Below, in pieces: positions 27,654-36,864 of a stretch of 64,000 nucleotides of DNA. Origin of the DNA: Larkinella rosea (GTDB taxonomy: Bacteria > Bacteroidota > Bacteroidia > Cytophagales > Spirosomataceae); the NCBI RefSeq assembly GCF_003858635.1, contig NZ_RQJO01000007.1:1923941-1987940 (forward strand). The letters run 5' to 3'. Numbering within the stretch: the first letter of the stretch is position 1; each line of letters starts with the position of its first letter. The position numbers were made by a program, and so were the translations under genes. The notes beneath the pieces were generated by a model, which had not been told where the DNA came from, did not search any database, and saw only the letters and a list, made by a program, of their open reading frames with translations.

Positions 27654-28975
27654 GCTTCGACTACGGGATACCAGACCGGTTGATATTCAACATATCGCAC
27701 CAGTTCATAGTGATCCTCAACAAATTGATTAGGTTTTCGATTAAATGTAAAATTTATTTCGGACACATTGGCCCGCTGGTTATACACCCAGACCTCACGG
27801 TCGCGGCTGCGCTGCACCCGGTCGGGCGGTCCCAGCACAATGTAAATCATACCTTTGTCGGTTTTCCACCCTTCTTTATACGTTGTAAAAAGCCGGTTGG
27901 CATCTTCGACCCGACCGTAATAGGCTTTAATGGCACTTTTCGCCAGATTCTGATCACCGGCCATCAACGTCAACCAATACCGGTCGAGGGCTTTCTTAAA
28001 GTCCGGAGCGTTATTCAGGGTGGTAATTTCGGTGTTGGTACTCACATACAGAATCGGCTTGATCAATTTTTCGGGTCGGGTTATTTTCGGGAACCGGTTG
28101 TCGGCCACCACCAGGCCCATGCCATAAGCGTCGGCAGTATCTTCCAGAAAATAATACAATCCTTCCTTGGGCAACGAAAACGGCTGGTTCGTCATCACCG
28201 TCATGGCCGAATCCAGGCCGAGAACTTTTGCTGCGGGCCGGGGAGTGGTATTCATCGGCGATTGCGCGGGATCAAAATCGTGCTCGTAACGATACAAATG
28301 CAATGATTTTGAAACCGAACCCAACACATCCCGAACGACAATCGTATCGCCGGTATTCACAAAATGCTGTTGCTGAGGCAGGTTGGTTTTCGGATCGAAA
28401 AAAGCAAACCGGTCGCTGAGCTTGGTCGCCTTAAACCGGATGGGCATGTCGTTCAGCACTTTCCGGCCACTGCTGATTTCGGTGATTTCGGCCAGCATGA
28501 CCCCATTGATCGCATTGGCCGGTTTTTTGACATCAAAAAAGATGGTCAACACATCGCCCGATTCCGCCGAAGGTTCCCGAATAACCGACTCCGCCGTCAG
28601 CGGAATGTTGCCGTAGCCCAACCGCTCCCGGCTGTTGTAATCCGGATAAATGACGTAATTGAGCATAAACCGGGAAGTAAAATCGTCGACGGAGGCATGT
28701 TCACTGCCTTTCCGGACTGTCACGTTCAAATACACCCGGATGGACGTTGAATCTTTTCCCAAAAACCGGGCTTTGGTCGAAGCGACCCGCCAGGTAGACT
28801 GAGCTGGCTGGGCAGGCGGTGGAGTCGACGATGGACTCGTCCGGGATGCAGCCCGGTCCGATCGATCAGCCGGGCGGTCGGTTTGGCGGGTATTGTTCTC
28901 AGCCAGTTTACTCCGTTTTCCGGAAGCACAGGCCCCAAGTAAAGCCGCACAGAGTAAGATAATTGCTATTCTCAT
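27626..28975 (-). CDS. GWxTD-domain lipoprotein
   Basis: A 449-residue lipoprotein starting at the ATG at 28975 (MRIAIILLCAALLGACAS); the frame from 29047 adds 24 residues without export features. The lipobox is LGAC. After a Pro/Ser/Thr-rich linker come beta-rich domains and a C-terminal GWxTD domain with EGWKTDKGMIYIVLGPPD, which occurs in Bacteroidota lipoproteins of unsettled role. It is encoded first in an operon with rlmB and overlaps it by 28 bases. Confidence 0.88.
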   Translation of the reverse strand: MRIAIILLCAALLGACASGKRSKLAENNTRQTDRPADRSDRAASRTSPSSTPPPAQPAQSTWRVASTKARFLGKDSTSIRVYLNVTVRKGSEHASVDDFTSRFMLNYVIYPDYNSRERLGYGNIPLTAESVIREPSAESGDVLTIFFDVKKPANAINGVMLAEITEISSGRKVLNDMPIRFKATKLSDRFAFFDPKTNLPQQQHFVNTGDTIVVRDVLGSVSKSLHLYRYEHDFDPAQSPMNTTPRPAAKVLGLDSAMTVMTNQPFSLPKEGLYYFLEDTADAYGMGLVVADNRFPKITRPEKLIKPILYVSTNTEITTLNNAPDFKKALDRYWLTLMAGDQNLAKSAIKAYYGRVEDANRLFTTYKEGWKTDKGMIYIVLGPPDRVQRSRDREVWVYNQRANVSEINFTFNRKPNQFVEDHYELVRYVEYQPVWYPVVEAWRTGAIRE

Positions 28976-29064
28976 ACTGATTTTATGCTGTTCAACTTTA
29001 AAACGAACAAAACACCCAATACCGTCAAATGCAATTCGTTTTTTCAAAGCTTCTGCAAATGAAG

Positions 29065-29072
29065 TAACTTTA
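29065..29072 (+). promoter_or_regulatory. Possible -7 element of the methyltransferase gene
   Basis: TAACTTTA is one base from TAnnTTTG. It would give a leader of about 95 bases that contains the repeats at 29086-29169. Confidence 0.4.
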
Positions 29073-29085
29073 CGGAAAAAGAACT

Positions 29086-29169
29086 ATGATTAAGGTGATT
29101 CTTATGATTACGGTGATTAAAACGTTGTTATCATTTAATCATCAACATCATCTCAATCATAATTATCAC
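29086..29169. repeat. GATTA-rich imperfect inverted repeat in a 5' leader
   Basis: The left part (29086-29124) has repeated GATTA/GTGATT units and the right part (29131-29169) has repeated AATCAT/ATCATC units. They can pair partially: GTGAT..TTATGATT..G.TGAT on the left with the reverse complement of the right. Confidence 0.5.
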
Positions 29170-29174
29170 AGTCT

Positions 29175-29942
29175 ATGTATAAAACCACTGAAATTACCTC
29201 AGCCGAAATTGCTTCCGACAACCCGGTTCACCAGCGACTGTTGTTTCCGTATGTTGAAGCCGCCAAAATGGTAAGCGGCAACGTGCTGGAAATTGGCTGC
29301 GGCTGGGGTCGCGGACTGGAATTGCTGACGCAGGCGGCTGACCATTATACCGGTATTGACAAAAATGAAGCCCTGATTCAATCACTCCGTCAGGAATACC
29401 AGCAATCTACGTTTATTCAGGCCAATATTCCACCCCTAAGCGGTTTGGCCGACAATACCTTCGATTATATCGTTACCTTTCAGGTAATTGAACACATTCA
29501 GAACGACGATTTGTTCATCAAAGAAGCGTATCGGGTGTTAAAACCCGGCGGAAAATTGCTGCTCACGACCGTAAACCGTCTGTTTTCACTAACGCGTAAT
29601 CCGTGGCATGTTCGGGAATATACAGCCGATGAACTGAAAAATCTGATCGGGCGGTATTTTCCGACCATCGAAACCCGGGGCATTCACGGCAATGGGAAAG
29701 TGATGGAATACTACGATCAGAACAAAAAATCCGTCGAGCGAATTACGCGATATGACATCTTTGATCTGCAACACCGACTGCCCCGCTGGATGCTCCAGGT
29801 ACCTTACGATTTACTAAACCGCCTGAATCGCAACAAGTTATTGCAACAGGATGGTCTGGCGGCCCAGATCCATTACAAAGATTACATTCAGACGAACACC
29901 CCGGCCGGTAGTCTGGATTTCTTCTACCTGGCCAGGAAATAA
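29175..29942 (+). CDS. Class I SAM-dependent methyltransferase
   Basis: A 255-residue protein with the Rossmann-like methyltransferase fold. Motif I is VLEIGCGWGRGLELL (36-50), motif II is YTGIDKNE, then FDYIVTFQVIEHI and VLKPGGKLLLTTVNR, as in the Methyltransf_11 (UbiE/Coq5-like) group. The C-terminal 100 residues are basic and unrelated to known substrate domains, so the substrate is unknown. It stands alone and converges on the SDR gene with a palindrome between them. Confidence 0.88.
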   Translation: MYKTTEITSAEIASDNPVHQRLLFPYVEAAKMVSGNVLEIGCGWGRGLELLTQAADHYTGIDKNEALIQSLRQEYQQSTFIQANIPPLSGLADNTFDYIVTFQVIEHIQNDDLFIKEAYRVLKPGGKLLLTTVNRLFSLTRNPWHVREYTADELKNLIGRYFPTIETRGIHGNGKVMEYYDQNKKSVERITRYDIFDLQHRLPRWMLQVPYDLLNRLNRNKLLQQDGLAAQIHYKDYIQTNTPAGSLDFFYLARK

Positions 29943-29955
29943 ATAGTAGCGTTAG

Positions 29956-30002
29956 CCGCTGACAGCGCGGGCCGTCGATACGGTCGGAAACTCTGTCAGC
30001 GG
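29956..30002. repeat. Dispersed palindrome, copy 1; may act as terminator
   Basis: CCGCTGACAG (29956-29965) pairs exactly with CTGTCAGCGG (29993-30002), which is followed by TTTT. The loop holds a smaller hairpin, CCGT CGAT ACGG. The left arm and loop recur at 62792-62830. Confidence 0.7.
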
Positions 30003-30011
30003 TTTTGCGTT

Positions 30012-30899
30012 CTATCCCTCTTTCGCTGGTCGATTCGCCAGCTTGATGGCCTGCCCGATTTCATCCCATTGCTCCGAAGTTACATTTTCCAGGTGATTAA
30101 ATTCACCCGCCGAAAGTACCTCCCCCCCATCGATCGTCATGCATTCGCCGGTAACGAACGACGAATAATCGGACAACAGATAAGCCGCTATGTTTGCCAG
30201 TTCCTGATGATCACCCACACGCCTGAGCGGTATCCGGCTGGTTGGGTCCATCATTTTCACCAGCGGTTCCGGAAAAAGCCGGTCCCAGGCACCCTTGGTC
30301 GGAAACGGCCCCGGTGCAAGTGCATTCAGGCGAATACCGTATTTGGCCCACTCAGCTGCCAGCGATTTAACCAGAATCAGCGCTCCCCCTTTGGCCACAG
30401 CCGACGGTACTACATAGCCGGAACCCGTTGTGGCATAAGTCGTTGAAATGTTTAAAACCGTTCCCGGTATCTTGTTTTCAATCCAGTATTTTCCGACTGC
30501 CAGCGTAAAATAATACGTTCCCTTCAATACAATATCCACCACGACATCGAAGGCCTTGTACGATAAACGCTCGGTCGGGCTGATGAAATTTCCGGCCGAA
30601 TTGTTCAGCAGGCTGTCGATCCGGCCAAACCGCCCGATGGTCTGGGCAATAACCGCTTCAATCTCCGGTGGATTCCGAACGTCGCACGCCAGTGGCAATA
30701 CCTGCCCACCGGTTTCGTCCATCAATTCGGCCGCAGTGGCTTCCAGAACCGGTAATTTTCGGCTGCAAATGACGAGGTTGGCTCCCAGTTGTAAAAAATA
30801 GCGCGCCATCGATTTTCCGAGCCCCGTGCCGCCCCCCGTTACAATAATTGTTTTATCTTTCAATGCCCCTTCACGGAGCATACCTTCTGCTTTGATCAT
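30012..30899 (-). CDS. 2,4-dienoyl-CoA reductase-like SDR oxidoreductase
   Basis: A 295-residue SDR resembling the mitochondrial and bacterial 2,4-dienoyl-CoA reductases of unsaturated fatty acid beta-oxidation. It has the cofactor motif TGGGTGLG (21-28), NNSAGNF in place of NNAG, and NISTTYATTGSG ... VVPSAVAKGG, matching the DECR arrangement in which the usual Tyr-x3-Lys is replaced by Ser-x3-Lys with an upstream Tyr. PGPFPTKGAWDRLFP and the C-terminal TIDGGE also fit. It is a single-gene unit; no other beta-oxidation gene is in this window. Confidence 0.85.
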   Translation of the reverse strand: MIKAEGMLREGALKDKTIIVTGGGTGLGKSMARYFLQLGANLVICSRKLPVLEATAAELMDETGGQVLPLACDVRNPPEIEAVIAQTIGRFGRIDSLLNNSAGNFISPTERLSYKAFDVVVDIVLKGTYYFTLAVGKYWIENKIPGTVLNISTTYATTGSGYVVPSAVAKGGALILVKSLAAEWAKYGIRLNALAPGPFPTKGAWDRLFPEPLVKMMDPTSRIPLRRVGDHQELANIAAYLLSDYSSFVTGECMTIDGGEVLSAGEFNHLENVTSEQWDEIGQAIKLANRPAKEG

Positions 30900-31003
30900 G
30901 CTGTGTAACGTTTATGGTGTATGGTTCGTCGTTTTAAAATCTTAACCGTGAGGTTGTAAGATAACTATACACCCTAAACGATAAACGGCTCTTAAACTAA
31001 CCG

Positions 31004-31011
31004 TATTTTTG
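31004..31011 (+). promoter_or_regulatory. Putative -7 element of the PLP enzyme gene
   Basis: TATTTTTG fits TAnnTTTG 20 bases before the ATG at 31031. No clear TTG at -33. Confidence 0.42.
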
Positions 31012-31030
31012 TTTATAATCCGATAATCCG

Positions 31031-32164
31031 ATGCATCCTGAAACACTCGCCATTTACCAAAACCGCCCGGACGATGCCAATGCCGGGGCAGTAGCCCCGC
31101 CCATTACCCTCAGCACCACGTTTGAACGCGACGCCGACGGGTCGTTCCCACACGGACATGTGTATGCCCGCACCAGTAATCCCAACCGAAATGCGCTCGA
31201 AACCGCGCTGGCTCAACTCGAAGGCGGTTTTGCCGGACTGGCATTTAGTTCCGGCCAGGCTGCCACACTGACCTTGCTGCTCGCGCTCCGGCCGGGCGAT
31301 CACGTCCTTATCGGCGACGATGCCTACCACGGAACACCGGCCTTGCTGGAAGAGCTTTTCCATCCGTGGGGGCTCACCTACACCCGGGTTGATATGACCA
31401 ATCTGGAGGCTGTTCGCAGTTCCATTCACGAAAATACCCGCCTGATCTGGATCGAAACGCCATCCAATCCCTTGTTAAAAATTGCGGATATTCAGGCGAT
31501 TGCGGATCTGGCGCACGAAGCCGGAGCGTGGTGTGCCTGCGATAACACCTGGGCAACCCCCATTCTGCAACGCCCGCTCGATCTGGGTTGCGACGTGGTG
31601 ATGCATTCCACCACCAAATACATTGGCGGTCACAGTGACGTACTGAGTGGAACGCTGATTTTTAGAGAGGATAACGAGTTGTACCATCGGGTTCGGCGGT
31701 ATCAGCTTATCGGGGGGGCCGTTGCAGCTCCATTCGACTCCTGGTTGTTGCTGCGCGGGATTAAAACGCTGGCTACCCGCGTCAAAACACAATCCGCTAC
31801 GGCCAGGGCCGTAGCCGAATTTCTAAGTCGGCACCCGGCGGTCGAGGTGGTGCATTATCCGGGTCTGGAAAGTCACCCCGGTTTTGCCATCGCACAAAAG
31901 CAGATGCTGCTCTGTGGAGCCATGCTTTCGGTACAAATCCGGGATGGTGCCGAAGCTGCCGTACGGGTTGCGGGCCAGGTCCGGATTTTTACCCGGGCAA
32001 CGAGCCTCGGTGGCATCGAAAGCCTGATCGAACACCGGGCGTCGGTCGAAGGACCGAATACGACGACACCCCAGAATCTGCTCCGCATGTCGATCGGTCT
32101 CGAACACGCCGACGATCTGATTGCAGACCTGGATCAGGCTTTATTCCACGCAAAACCGCTTTAA
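31031..32164 (+). CDS. Trans-sulfuration PLP enzyme (cystathionine gamma-synthase/lyase-type)
   Basis: A 377-residue Cys/Met-metabolism PLP-dependent enzyme. The N-terminal [13 protein letters not shown] motif, the cofactor-phosphate region SSGQAAT and the PLP-lysine motif [12 protein letters not shown] (Lys at the S-T-T-K) are all present, as is the DNTWATP segment. Members form or cleave cystathionine, or make O-acyl-homoserine derivatives; the exact activity cannot be told from the sequence (synthase and lyase subfamilies overlap). A promoter lies just upstream and the stop overlaps that of the convergent SDR gene by 4 bases. Confidence 0.9.
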   Translation: MHPETLAIYQNRPDDANAGAVAPPITLSTTFERDADGSFPHGHVYARTSNPNRNALETALAQLEGGFAGLAFSSGQAATLTLLLALRPGDHVLIGDDAYHGTPALLEELFHPWGLTYTRVDMTNLEAVRSSIHENTRLIWIETPSNPLLKIADIQAIADLAHEAGAWCACDNTWATPILQRPLDLGCDVVMHSTTKYIGGHSDVLSGTLIFREDNELYHRVRRYQLIGGAVAAPFDSWLLLRGIKTLATRVKTQSATARAVAEFLSRHPAVEVVHYPGLESHPGFAIAQKQMLLCGAMLSVQIRDGAEAAVRVAGQVRIFTRATSLGGIESLIEHRASVEGPNTTTPQNLLRMSIGLEHADDLIADLDQALFHAKPL

Positions 32165-33045
32165 AACGCAACCTGATGTTGTTGTAGTTGGGTCAGATTT
32201 TCACTGAGTGTCCAGAGCTGGCTGGCATAGTATTTACTCTGGGCAGCCGCACTGGGCACTTTCGGGCGACATTTGGCAAAATACAGGCCCGTTACCTGGT
32301 CGACTTCGGGCGAAGAGGCCAAATAAATGGAGGTTTCCGCCCCTTTTTCCGAACTGATGAAAAAGGGGCGCATCATGTTGAAAAGCAATCCCTGCAGATT
32401 ACTGTAATTCTTTGCAAAACTGGTTTTCACAAGGCCCGGATGAACGCTGTTCGACGTGATACCGTAACCGGCCAAACGATCCGCCAATTCTCTGGCAAAC
32501 AGAATATTGCAGAGTTTGGAGGCACCGTACGCTTTCATCCCGTCATAGTGTGCCGGTTTGGGTAACTCGTCGATGATAAAACCGCTATCCCATCGGTGCG
32601 CTTCGGATGAAACCGTGATTACGCGGGCATGGGTGCCTTTCTGAAGTAAACCGGTCAGGAGATTGGTCAGGAGAAAAGCGCCGAGGTGATTGGTGGCAAA
32701 CGTCAGCTCAATGCCTTCGGGTGTATACTGTTCCTTTTCAATGTATAATCCGGCATTATTGATCAGGACATCGAGACGATCGTAACGACCCGTCACCTCG
32801 TGGGCGGCCTGAATTACCGACGTCTGCACCGCCAGATCGCACCACAACAAGTCGACCTGACCGGTTTTACTAACGCGTTTGATTTCCTGCTGAACCGGTC
32901 GGGCTTTCTTCAGATCCCGGCAAAGCATGACGATATCGAATCCTTTTCGGGCCAGTTCCAAAGCCGTTACTCGCCCAATGCCCGAATTGGCACCGGTGAG
33001 CAGACAGATTCGAGATTCCATTTGGACTTGATTCAGGTTGCGCAT
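32161..33045 (-). CDS. SDR-family oxidoreductase (retinol dehydrogenase-like)
   Basis: A 294-residue SDR; an internal ATG at 33021 (MESRICLLTG) is also possible. It has TGANSGIG, NNAGLY and YGASK with catalytic Ser in VSSEAH, and an insert typical of the retinol/WW-domain oxidoreductase-like group. This set is broad and its members oxidise or reduce diverse alcohols and ketones, so no substrate is given. Its 3' end overlaps that of the PLP enzyme. Upstream lies the AT-rich 1-kb region before the GTPase locus. Confidence 0.88.
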   Translation of the reverse strand: MRNLNQVQMESRICLLTGANSGIGRVTALELARKGFDIVMLCRDLKKARPVQQEIKRVSKTGQVDLLWCDLAVQTSVIQAAHEVTGRYDRLDVLINNAGLYIEKEQYTPEGIELTFATNHLGAFLLTNLLTGLLQKGTHARVITVSSEAHRWDSGFIIDELPKPAHYDGMKAYGASKLCNILFARELADRLAGYGITSNSVHPGLVKTSFAKNYSNLQGLLFNMMRPFFISSEKGAETSIYLASSPEVDQVTGLYFAKCRPKVPSAAAQSKYYASQLWTLSENLTQLQQHQVAF

Positions 33046-34093
33046 TCTTGTGTAACTATAACCGGTCGAAGCAGGCAGAAGTTTATTTCTGCGCTCTCAG
33101 AAGGTAAATTTTTGCAGACTAAAGTGAGTTAATCGCACGTGAAGAAAAAATATAGAGTGGATTTAATGTCTGATATTTGACTAATTAGTCCTCAATGAAA
33201 AGCAAGCTATTGATAAGCTATTGTAAAAACCAGTGTGGATATTTAACTTCCTTCTTCTTACCAGATATTGCATTGTTTCAATTTTCAGTTTTTTAATCCC
33301 ACGTAGGCAATGAGCAAATTAGTATAAAAGATGGTGATTTCGAAAATCTGAGGCCTTTGACTCCGAATCAAGTTTGAAAAAAAATCATTGTGAGAATATC
33401 GCTTTAGGGAAGTTGCGGCCAAAGGCAGAGCAAAAACACAGGGCAAGCGGCTTTCTAAAAAATGAAACACTCTGCATTTATTAGAATAAAAAGGTCTGAT
33501 AATAGCCATATAATAAATAAAGAAAAATATATAGTTATTTCTCCTGAGTATTTAAGTACGATTTAATACATTCGCTTTCATAACCCTTAGTACTTAACGT
33601 GTAGAACTTAAATGAATTCTTCAACTCTCCTCGCCTGGCAGAACGGTTTTTCGTTTGTGCCTAAAGTCCCGAATCCATTCCAGGACGCTTCCAAGGTTCC
33701 ATTGCTTGCGTTTTTTTCACCATTTTATTCGGGATAACCCCTGAACGTTTCCAACAACCCGCGTGACGTAACACAATTTTACTTTCAGCCTATTCACTCG
33801 GATGGTTTTTGCAAACTGTTCGGAAAATATCCTATTGACGTATATGTAATAGCGTTAGGGAATTATTCACTAAATACGCGTTGATTTTTCAACCGATGGG
33901 TCTGATTTAGTCGTGGATTGGGAAAAGTTCAGCGCGCCAAATTGAGATATTCCGGTGTAGTATTCACTTGCCCTTCCAAAAAATAACCAGTAAATACGAT
34001 TTCCGCCAAAACGCCAGCTGTTTTGCCCAACAGTTAATGAAAATAGTTGAAGATCGACTTTAGAACCGTGTATTTATAAATTAAATCAGCTAT
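33046..34093. other. AT-rich stretch without a supported gene
   Basis: About 1 kb of DNA with clearly lower G+C than its surroundings and frequent stop codons in all frames. One 74-residue minus-strand frame (33285-33509) has no recognisable content. No repeat ends, transposase or tRNA were found, so it is best read as a degenerate or regulatory spacer beside the accessory GTPase locus. Confidence 0.55.
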
Positions 34094-34354
34094 ATGGACC
34101 CGACCATCTGCGCAACCATCATGCATCCGGCAACGGGGTATCTCCAGCTTCGGCTATCGCAGCCTTCGATCGGTGCGGTTTTGGAGTTGTTGAACCTATA
34201 TGTTCAGGACGGCTATGAGGTATTGTCCGCCTTTTTGATCGATTCGTCGAGTTGCCTCCGACTCCCGCCCGAAGCCTTTGACGGTCAGCCAATCTGGCGG
34301 CCGATGCTACAACTCAAGCTCGAATGGCAACAGGTGTTGCGTGTTCAAACGTAA
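34094..34354 (+). CDS. Small hypothetical protein before the GTPase genes
   Basis: An 86-residue frame with genome-like G+C inside an AT-rich region, which favours a real gene. It has MHPATGYLQLRLSQPS and a mixed alpha/beta pattern with no export signal or known motif. It lies 291 bases before the first GTPase gene on the same strand and may be part of the same locus. Not recognised; it could be a chance frame. Confidence 0.5.
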   Translation: MDPTICATIMHPATGYLQLRLSQPSIGAVLELLNLYVQDGYEVLSAFLIDSSSCLRLPPEAFDGQPIWRPMLQLKLEWQQVLRVQT

Positions 34355-34453
34355 TGAAAAAGATAAAGTGAGTAGAAGGCCGGTATATTATCAGACATCC
34401 TATTGACCTAAGATATTAAATTAAAAAATACATGAAAAATAATTAATACAGCA

Positions 34454-34483
34454 TTGTTTAGTCAAATATCCTAAGTAACTTTC
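34454..34483 (+). promoter_or_regulatory. Putative promoter of the two-GTPase operon
   Basis: TTG (34454-34456) and TAACTTTC (34476-34483) lie 19 bases apart. The leader to the first GTPase would be about 155 bases. Confidence 0.45.
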
Positions 34484-34645
34484 CCGGCGAAATTAGTAAC
34501 TATTGTCGGGTAAATACTTAGAAATACCATTAGCTGAAGCGTTTTTCTATTTAAAATCTTCTATTTATTTCCCTGATTTTCACTATTTTCTCTGTCCAAC
34601 TTTTAGTCCGAAACGTGTCTATTTAACCCAAATCATAATCGATTA

Positions 34646-36859
34646 ATGACCTCTATTTTAATCCAGGAAAAACGGGAACAGCGGGTAGGTGCCATTGTCG
34701 CCAAACGGCAGTCTGTTGCGAAAAAATTGAATAATATCAGACAGGTTTTCAACTCGTTGAAGGCGACTATCGAAGTGATGGAGGAAAGGCGCACGGAGAT
34801 CTATCATTCCACGGATAACGAAACCATTCGATACCGTCTTTCCACGATTGATCTTCCGGGCCTTCGGCAACGGGTTGAAATAGAGGAGAAAAACGTGGCC
34901 CGGTATTATTCCCGTTTCGCCCGAAAAACCCTCAATATCGGAGCGGTTGGGTTGGCTCGACAAGGCAAGAGCCAGCTGTTGCGCAGTCTTTCCGGATTAG
35001 ATGACAGCGCTATTCCGGCGGGTCCGTTCGGTCATTGCACCGGGACCCGAAGTACCATTATCCATAGTCCGCTGGTGGAACCGCACGGCGAGATTGAGTT
35101 CTATACGAAGAACGAATTTGTGAAGGAAGTCATCGCTCCGTATTACTCGGAACTTCTTGATTCTGTGCAACAACCGACTACTTTGGAGGAGTTTGAGCAC
35201 CAACCCCTGCCACCGCTTCCGGCGGAAAAACAGCAGAGTTTGAGTGCCAAAATCAAATATGCGCAACTGGAATTATACAAAAATCAATTAGGCAATTACA
35301 AACCGCTACTGTCCAGAACCTCACCCCGTTACGTGCCAATCAACAATGTGCGGGAATACGTGGCGCAGGAGGATACGAGCGGCAAAAGAATCTTTTACAA
35401 TTATCTGGCGGTTCGGGAAGCGCGCGTCGTCTGTACATTCCCCCACGACAACGTCGGCGATTTGGCGTTTGTGGATATTCCGGGGCTGGGCGATACCGGT
35501 ATTGTGGCCGAAAACTGGCTCGGGAATACCTTGAATAACGACGTCGATATCATTCTGTTTGTTAAAAAACCGTCGGCTTTAGGGGAAGTCTGGAAACCAC
35601 AGGAAGTTGATTTGTACGATACGCTGCGGAGTCTGTTACCCGAACTGGATCTGGAACGCTGGTCGTTTCTGGTCATGAACCGCGTGCGTTCGTCCTCACC
35701 AAATGAAGACAATGTTCGAAATTGCGAACGGCTTATTCGGGAAAAATCGGAGCAAATGAAGTTTGCCGGTGAAGTCATCGCCGACTGTTCGGACAGCGAA
35801 GAGGTGAGCGAAATCATCCTTCAGGAAGTGCTGGATTACCTGACCCAAAATATCGAGAAAATTGATCAGGTGTATATCAATTCGTTGTACGATCGCTTGC
35901 GGGTTTTACACGGCCAGATCAAGACGGAAGCGCAGAAGGCGAAAGAGGCTCTCGGCGTCGTTTCGGAATCTACCCCTTTTAGTTTCAACAGCTTCAATCG
36001 CTTGTTTAAGGATGTCGTCAAAAAAGTATACAGCGGTTTTGAGCAACTAACGAAAGACTTGCGCGACAAACGCGAAATTCCCGATGCGGTTTTTCAGGAT
36101 TACGTCGCGCGGGCGCAGGAAAATGCGTATGCCGACTCCGGCATACCCAGTCTGGAAGAAATCGAGGACACCCGAAACTTGCTCGGGGGCTATAAATCGG
36201 CCTGCGAATATTACCTGAATTACAACCGGACGCACCTTACCCGGCATTTCGAGAGCCTGGAAGAAGGACTGAGCAAATCGGTTGAATCGGTTAAAATCCA
36301 GCTTGCCGATGTCCTTAAAAATGAGTTTCAGGGGCGCTTGAATCAGCTGAGTGCAGCCACCGGAACGGCTTTTTTCAAGGATGTGGTCAAACTATTGGGC
36401 GAGCAGTATCCGGCGTTGCACCCCGCTTTTGAAATGCTGATTGACTTTCAGCTCTCGTACCAGGGATTTTTCTATTACCGGCTCCGCCGACACCTCGATT
36501 ATCTGGCACCGGATACGGGCATTGTGGAATTGAGCGTCAAACCGTCGGCGAAAGAAATTCATGACCTGCTGACGGCCATGCACAAAATTGTTCTGGAGAA
36601 TTTAAAAGGCGAGTTGATACACTGGCCGATCGAGATCAACCACGCCATTTTTGCTACCATCGAGCAGTTTGTGGACAAGGTGTTGCGCTCGGAAAATGCC
36701 ATCGATGAATGGCAATCGTTTTACATCGAAAACCGCGCAAAGGTCTGGCCGGAAACATTTCAGGAGCTGTCTGTTAACAACGGTTTACGGTGGCAATGGA
36801 TCGAGGTAACGGAACGGCTCGGTACGATAAACAAATCCATTTTAACATTCGAAAATTAA
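34646..36859 (+). CDS. Dynamin-like large P-loop GTPase of unknown role
   Basis: A 737-residue cytosolic protein. Residues 8-95 are predicted coiled coil (charged, heptad-like). The P-loop is GLARQGKS (102-109); CTGTRST (131-137) is a candidate G2, and VDIPGLGDTG (276-285) is G3. The canonical NKxD is replaced by MNRVRS near 344-349, so nucleotide specificity is uncertain. A long helical region fills the C-terminal half, as in dynamin-like proteins, but there is no obvious transmembrane helix. It is coupled to a second GTPase gene only 5 bases downstream, so the two products probably act together. Bacterial dynamin-like proteins remodel membranes and in some cases protect against phage; the role here is inference only. 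Confidence 0.82.
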   Translation: MTSILIQEKREQRVGAIVAKRQSVAKKLNNIRQVFNSLKATIEVMEERRTEIYHSTDNETIRYRLSTIDLPGLRQRVEIEEKNVARYYSRFARKTLNIGAVGLARQGKSQLLRSLSGLDDSAIPAGPFGHCTGTRSTIIHSPLVEPHGEIEFYTKNEFVKEVIAPYYSELLDSVQQPTTLEEFEHQPLPPLPAEKQQSLSAKIKYAQLELYKNQLGNYKPLLSRTSPRYVPINNVREYVAQEDTSGKRIFYNYLAVREARVVCTFPHDNVGDLAFVDIPGLGDTGIVAENWLGNTLNNDVDIILFVKKPSALGEVWKPQEVDLYDTLRSLLPELDLERWSFLVMNRVRSSSPNEDNVRNCERLIREKSEQMKFAGEVIADCSDSEEVSEIILQEVLDYLTQNIEKIDQVYINSLYDRLRVLHGQIKTEAQKAKEALGVVSESTPFSFNSFNRLFKDVVKKVYSGFEQLTKDLRDKREIPDAVFQDYVARAQENAYADSGIPSLEEIEDTRNLLGGYKSACEYYLNYNRTHLTRHFESLEEGLSKSVESVKIQLADVLKNEFQGRLNQLSAATGTAFFKDVVKLLGEQYPALHPAFEMLIDFQLSYQGFFYYRLRRHLDYLAPDTGIVELSVKPSAKEIHDLLTAMHKIVLENLKGELIHWPIEINHAIFATIEQFVDKVLRSENAIDEWQSFYIENRAKVWPETFQELSVNNGLRWQWIEVTERLGTINKSILTFEN

Positions 36860-36864
36860 CGATT

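Noticed and set aside
33285-33509. 74-residue minus-strand frame in the AT-rich stretch
   Set aside because: No recognisable motif, no export signal, codon use like random AT-rich DNA, and no conserved context.
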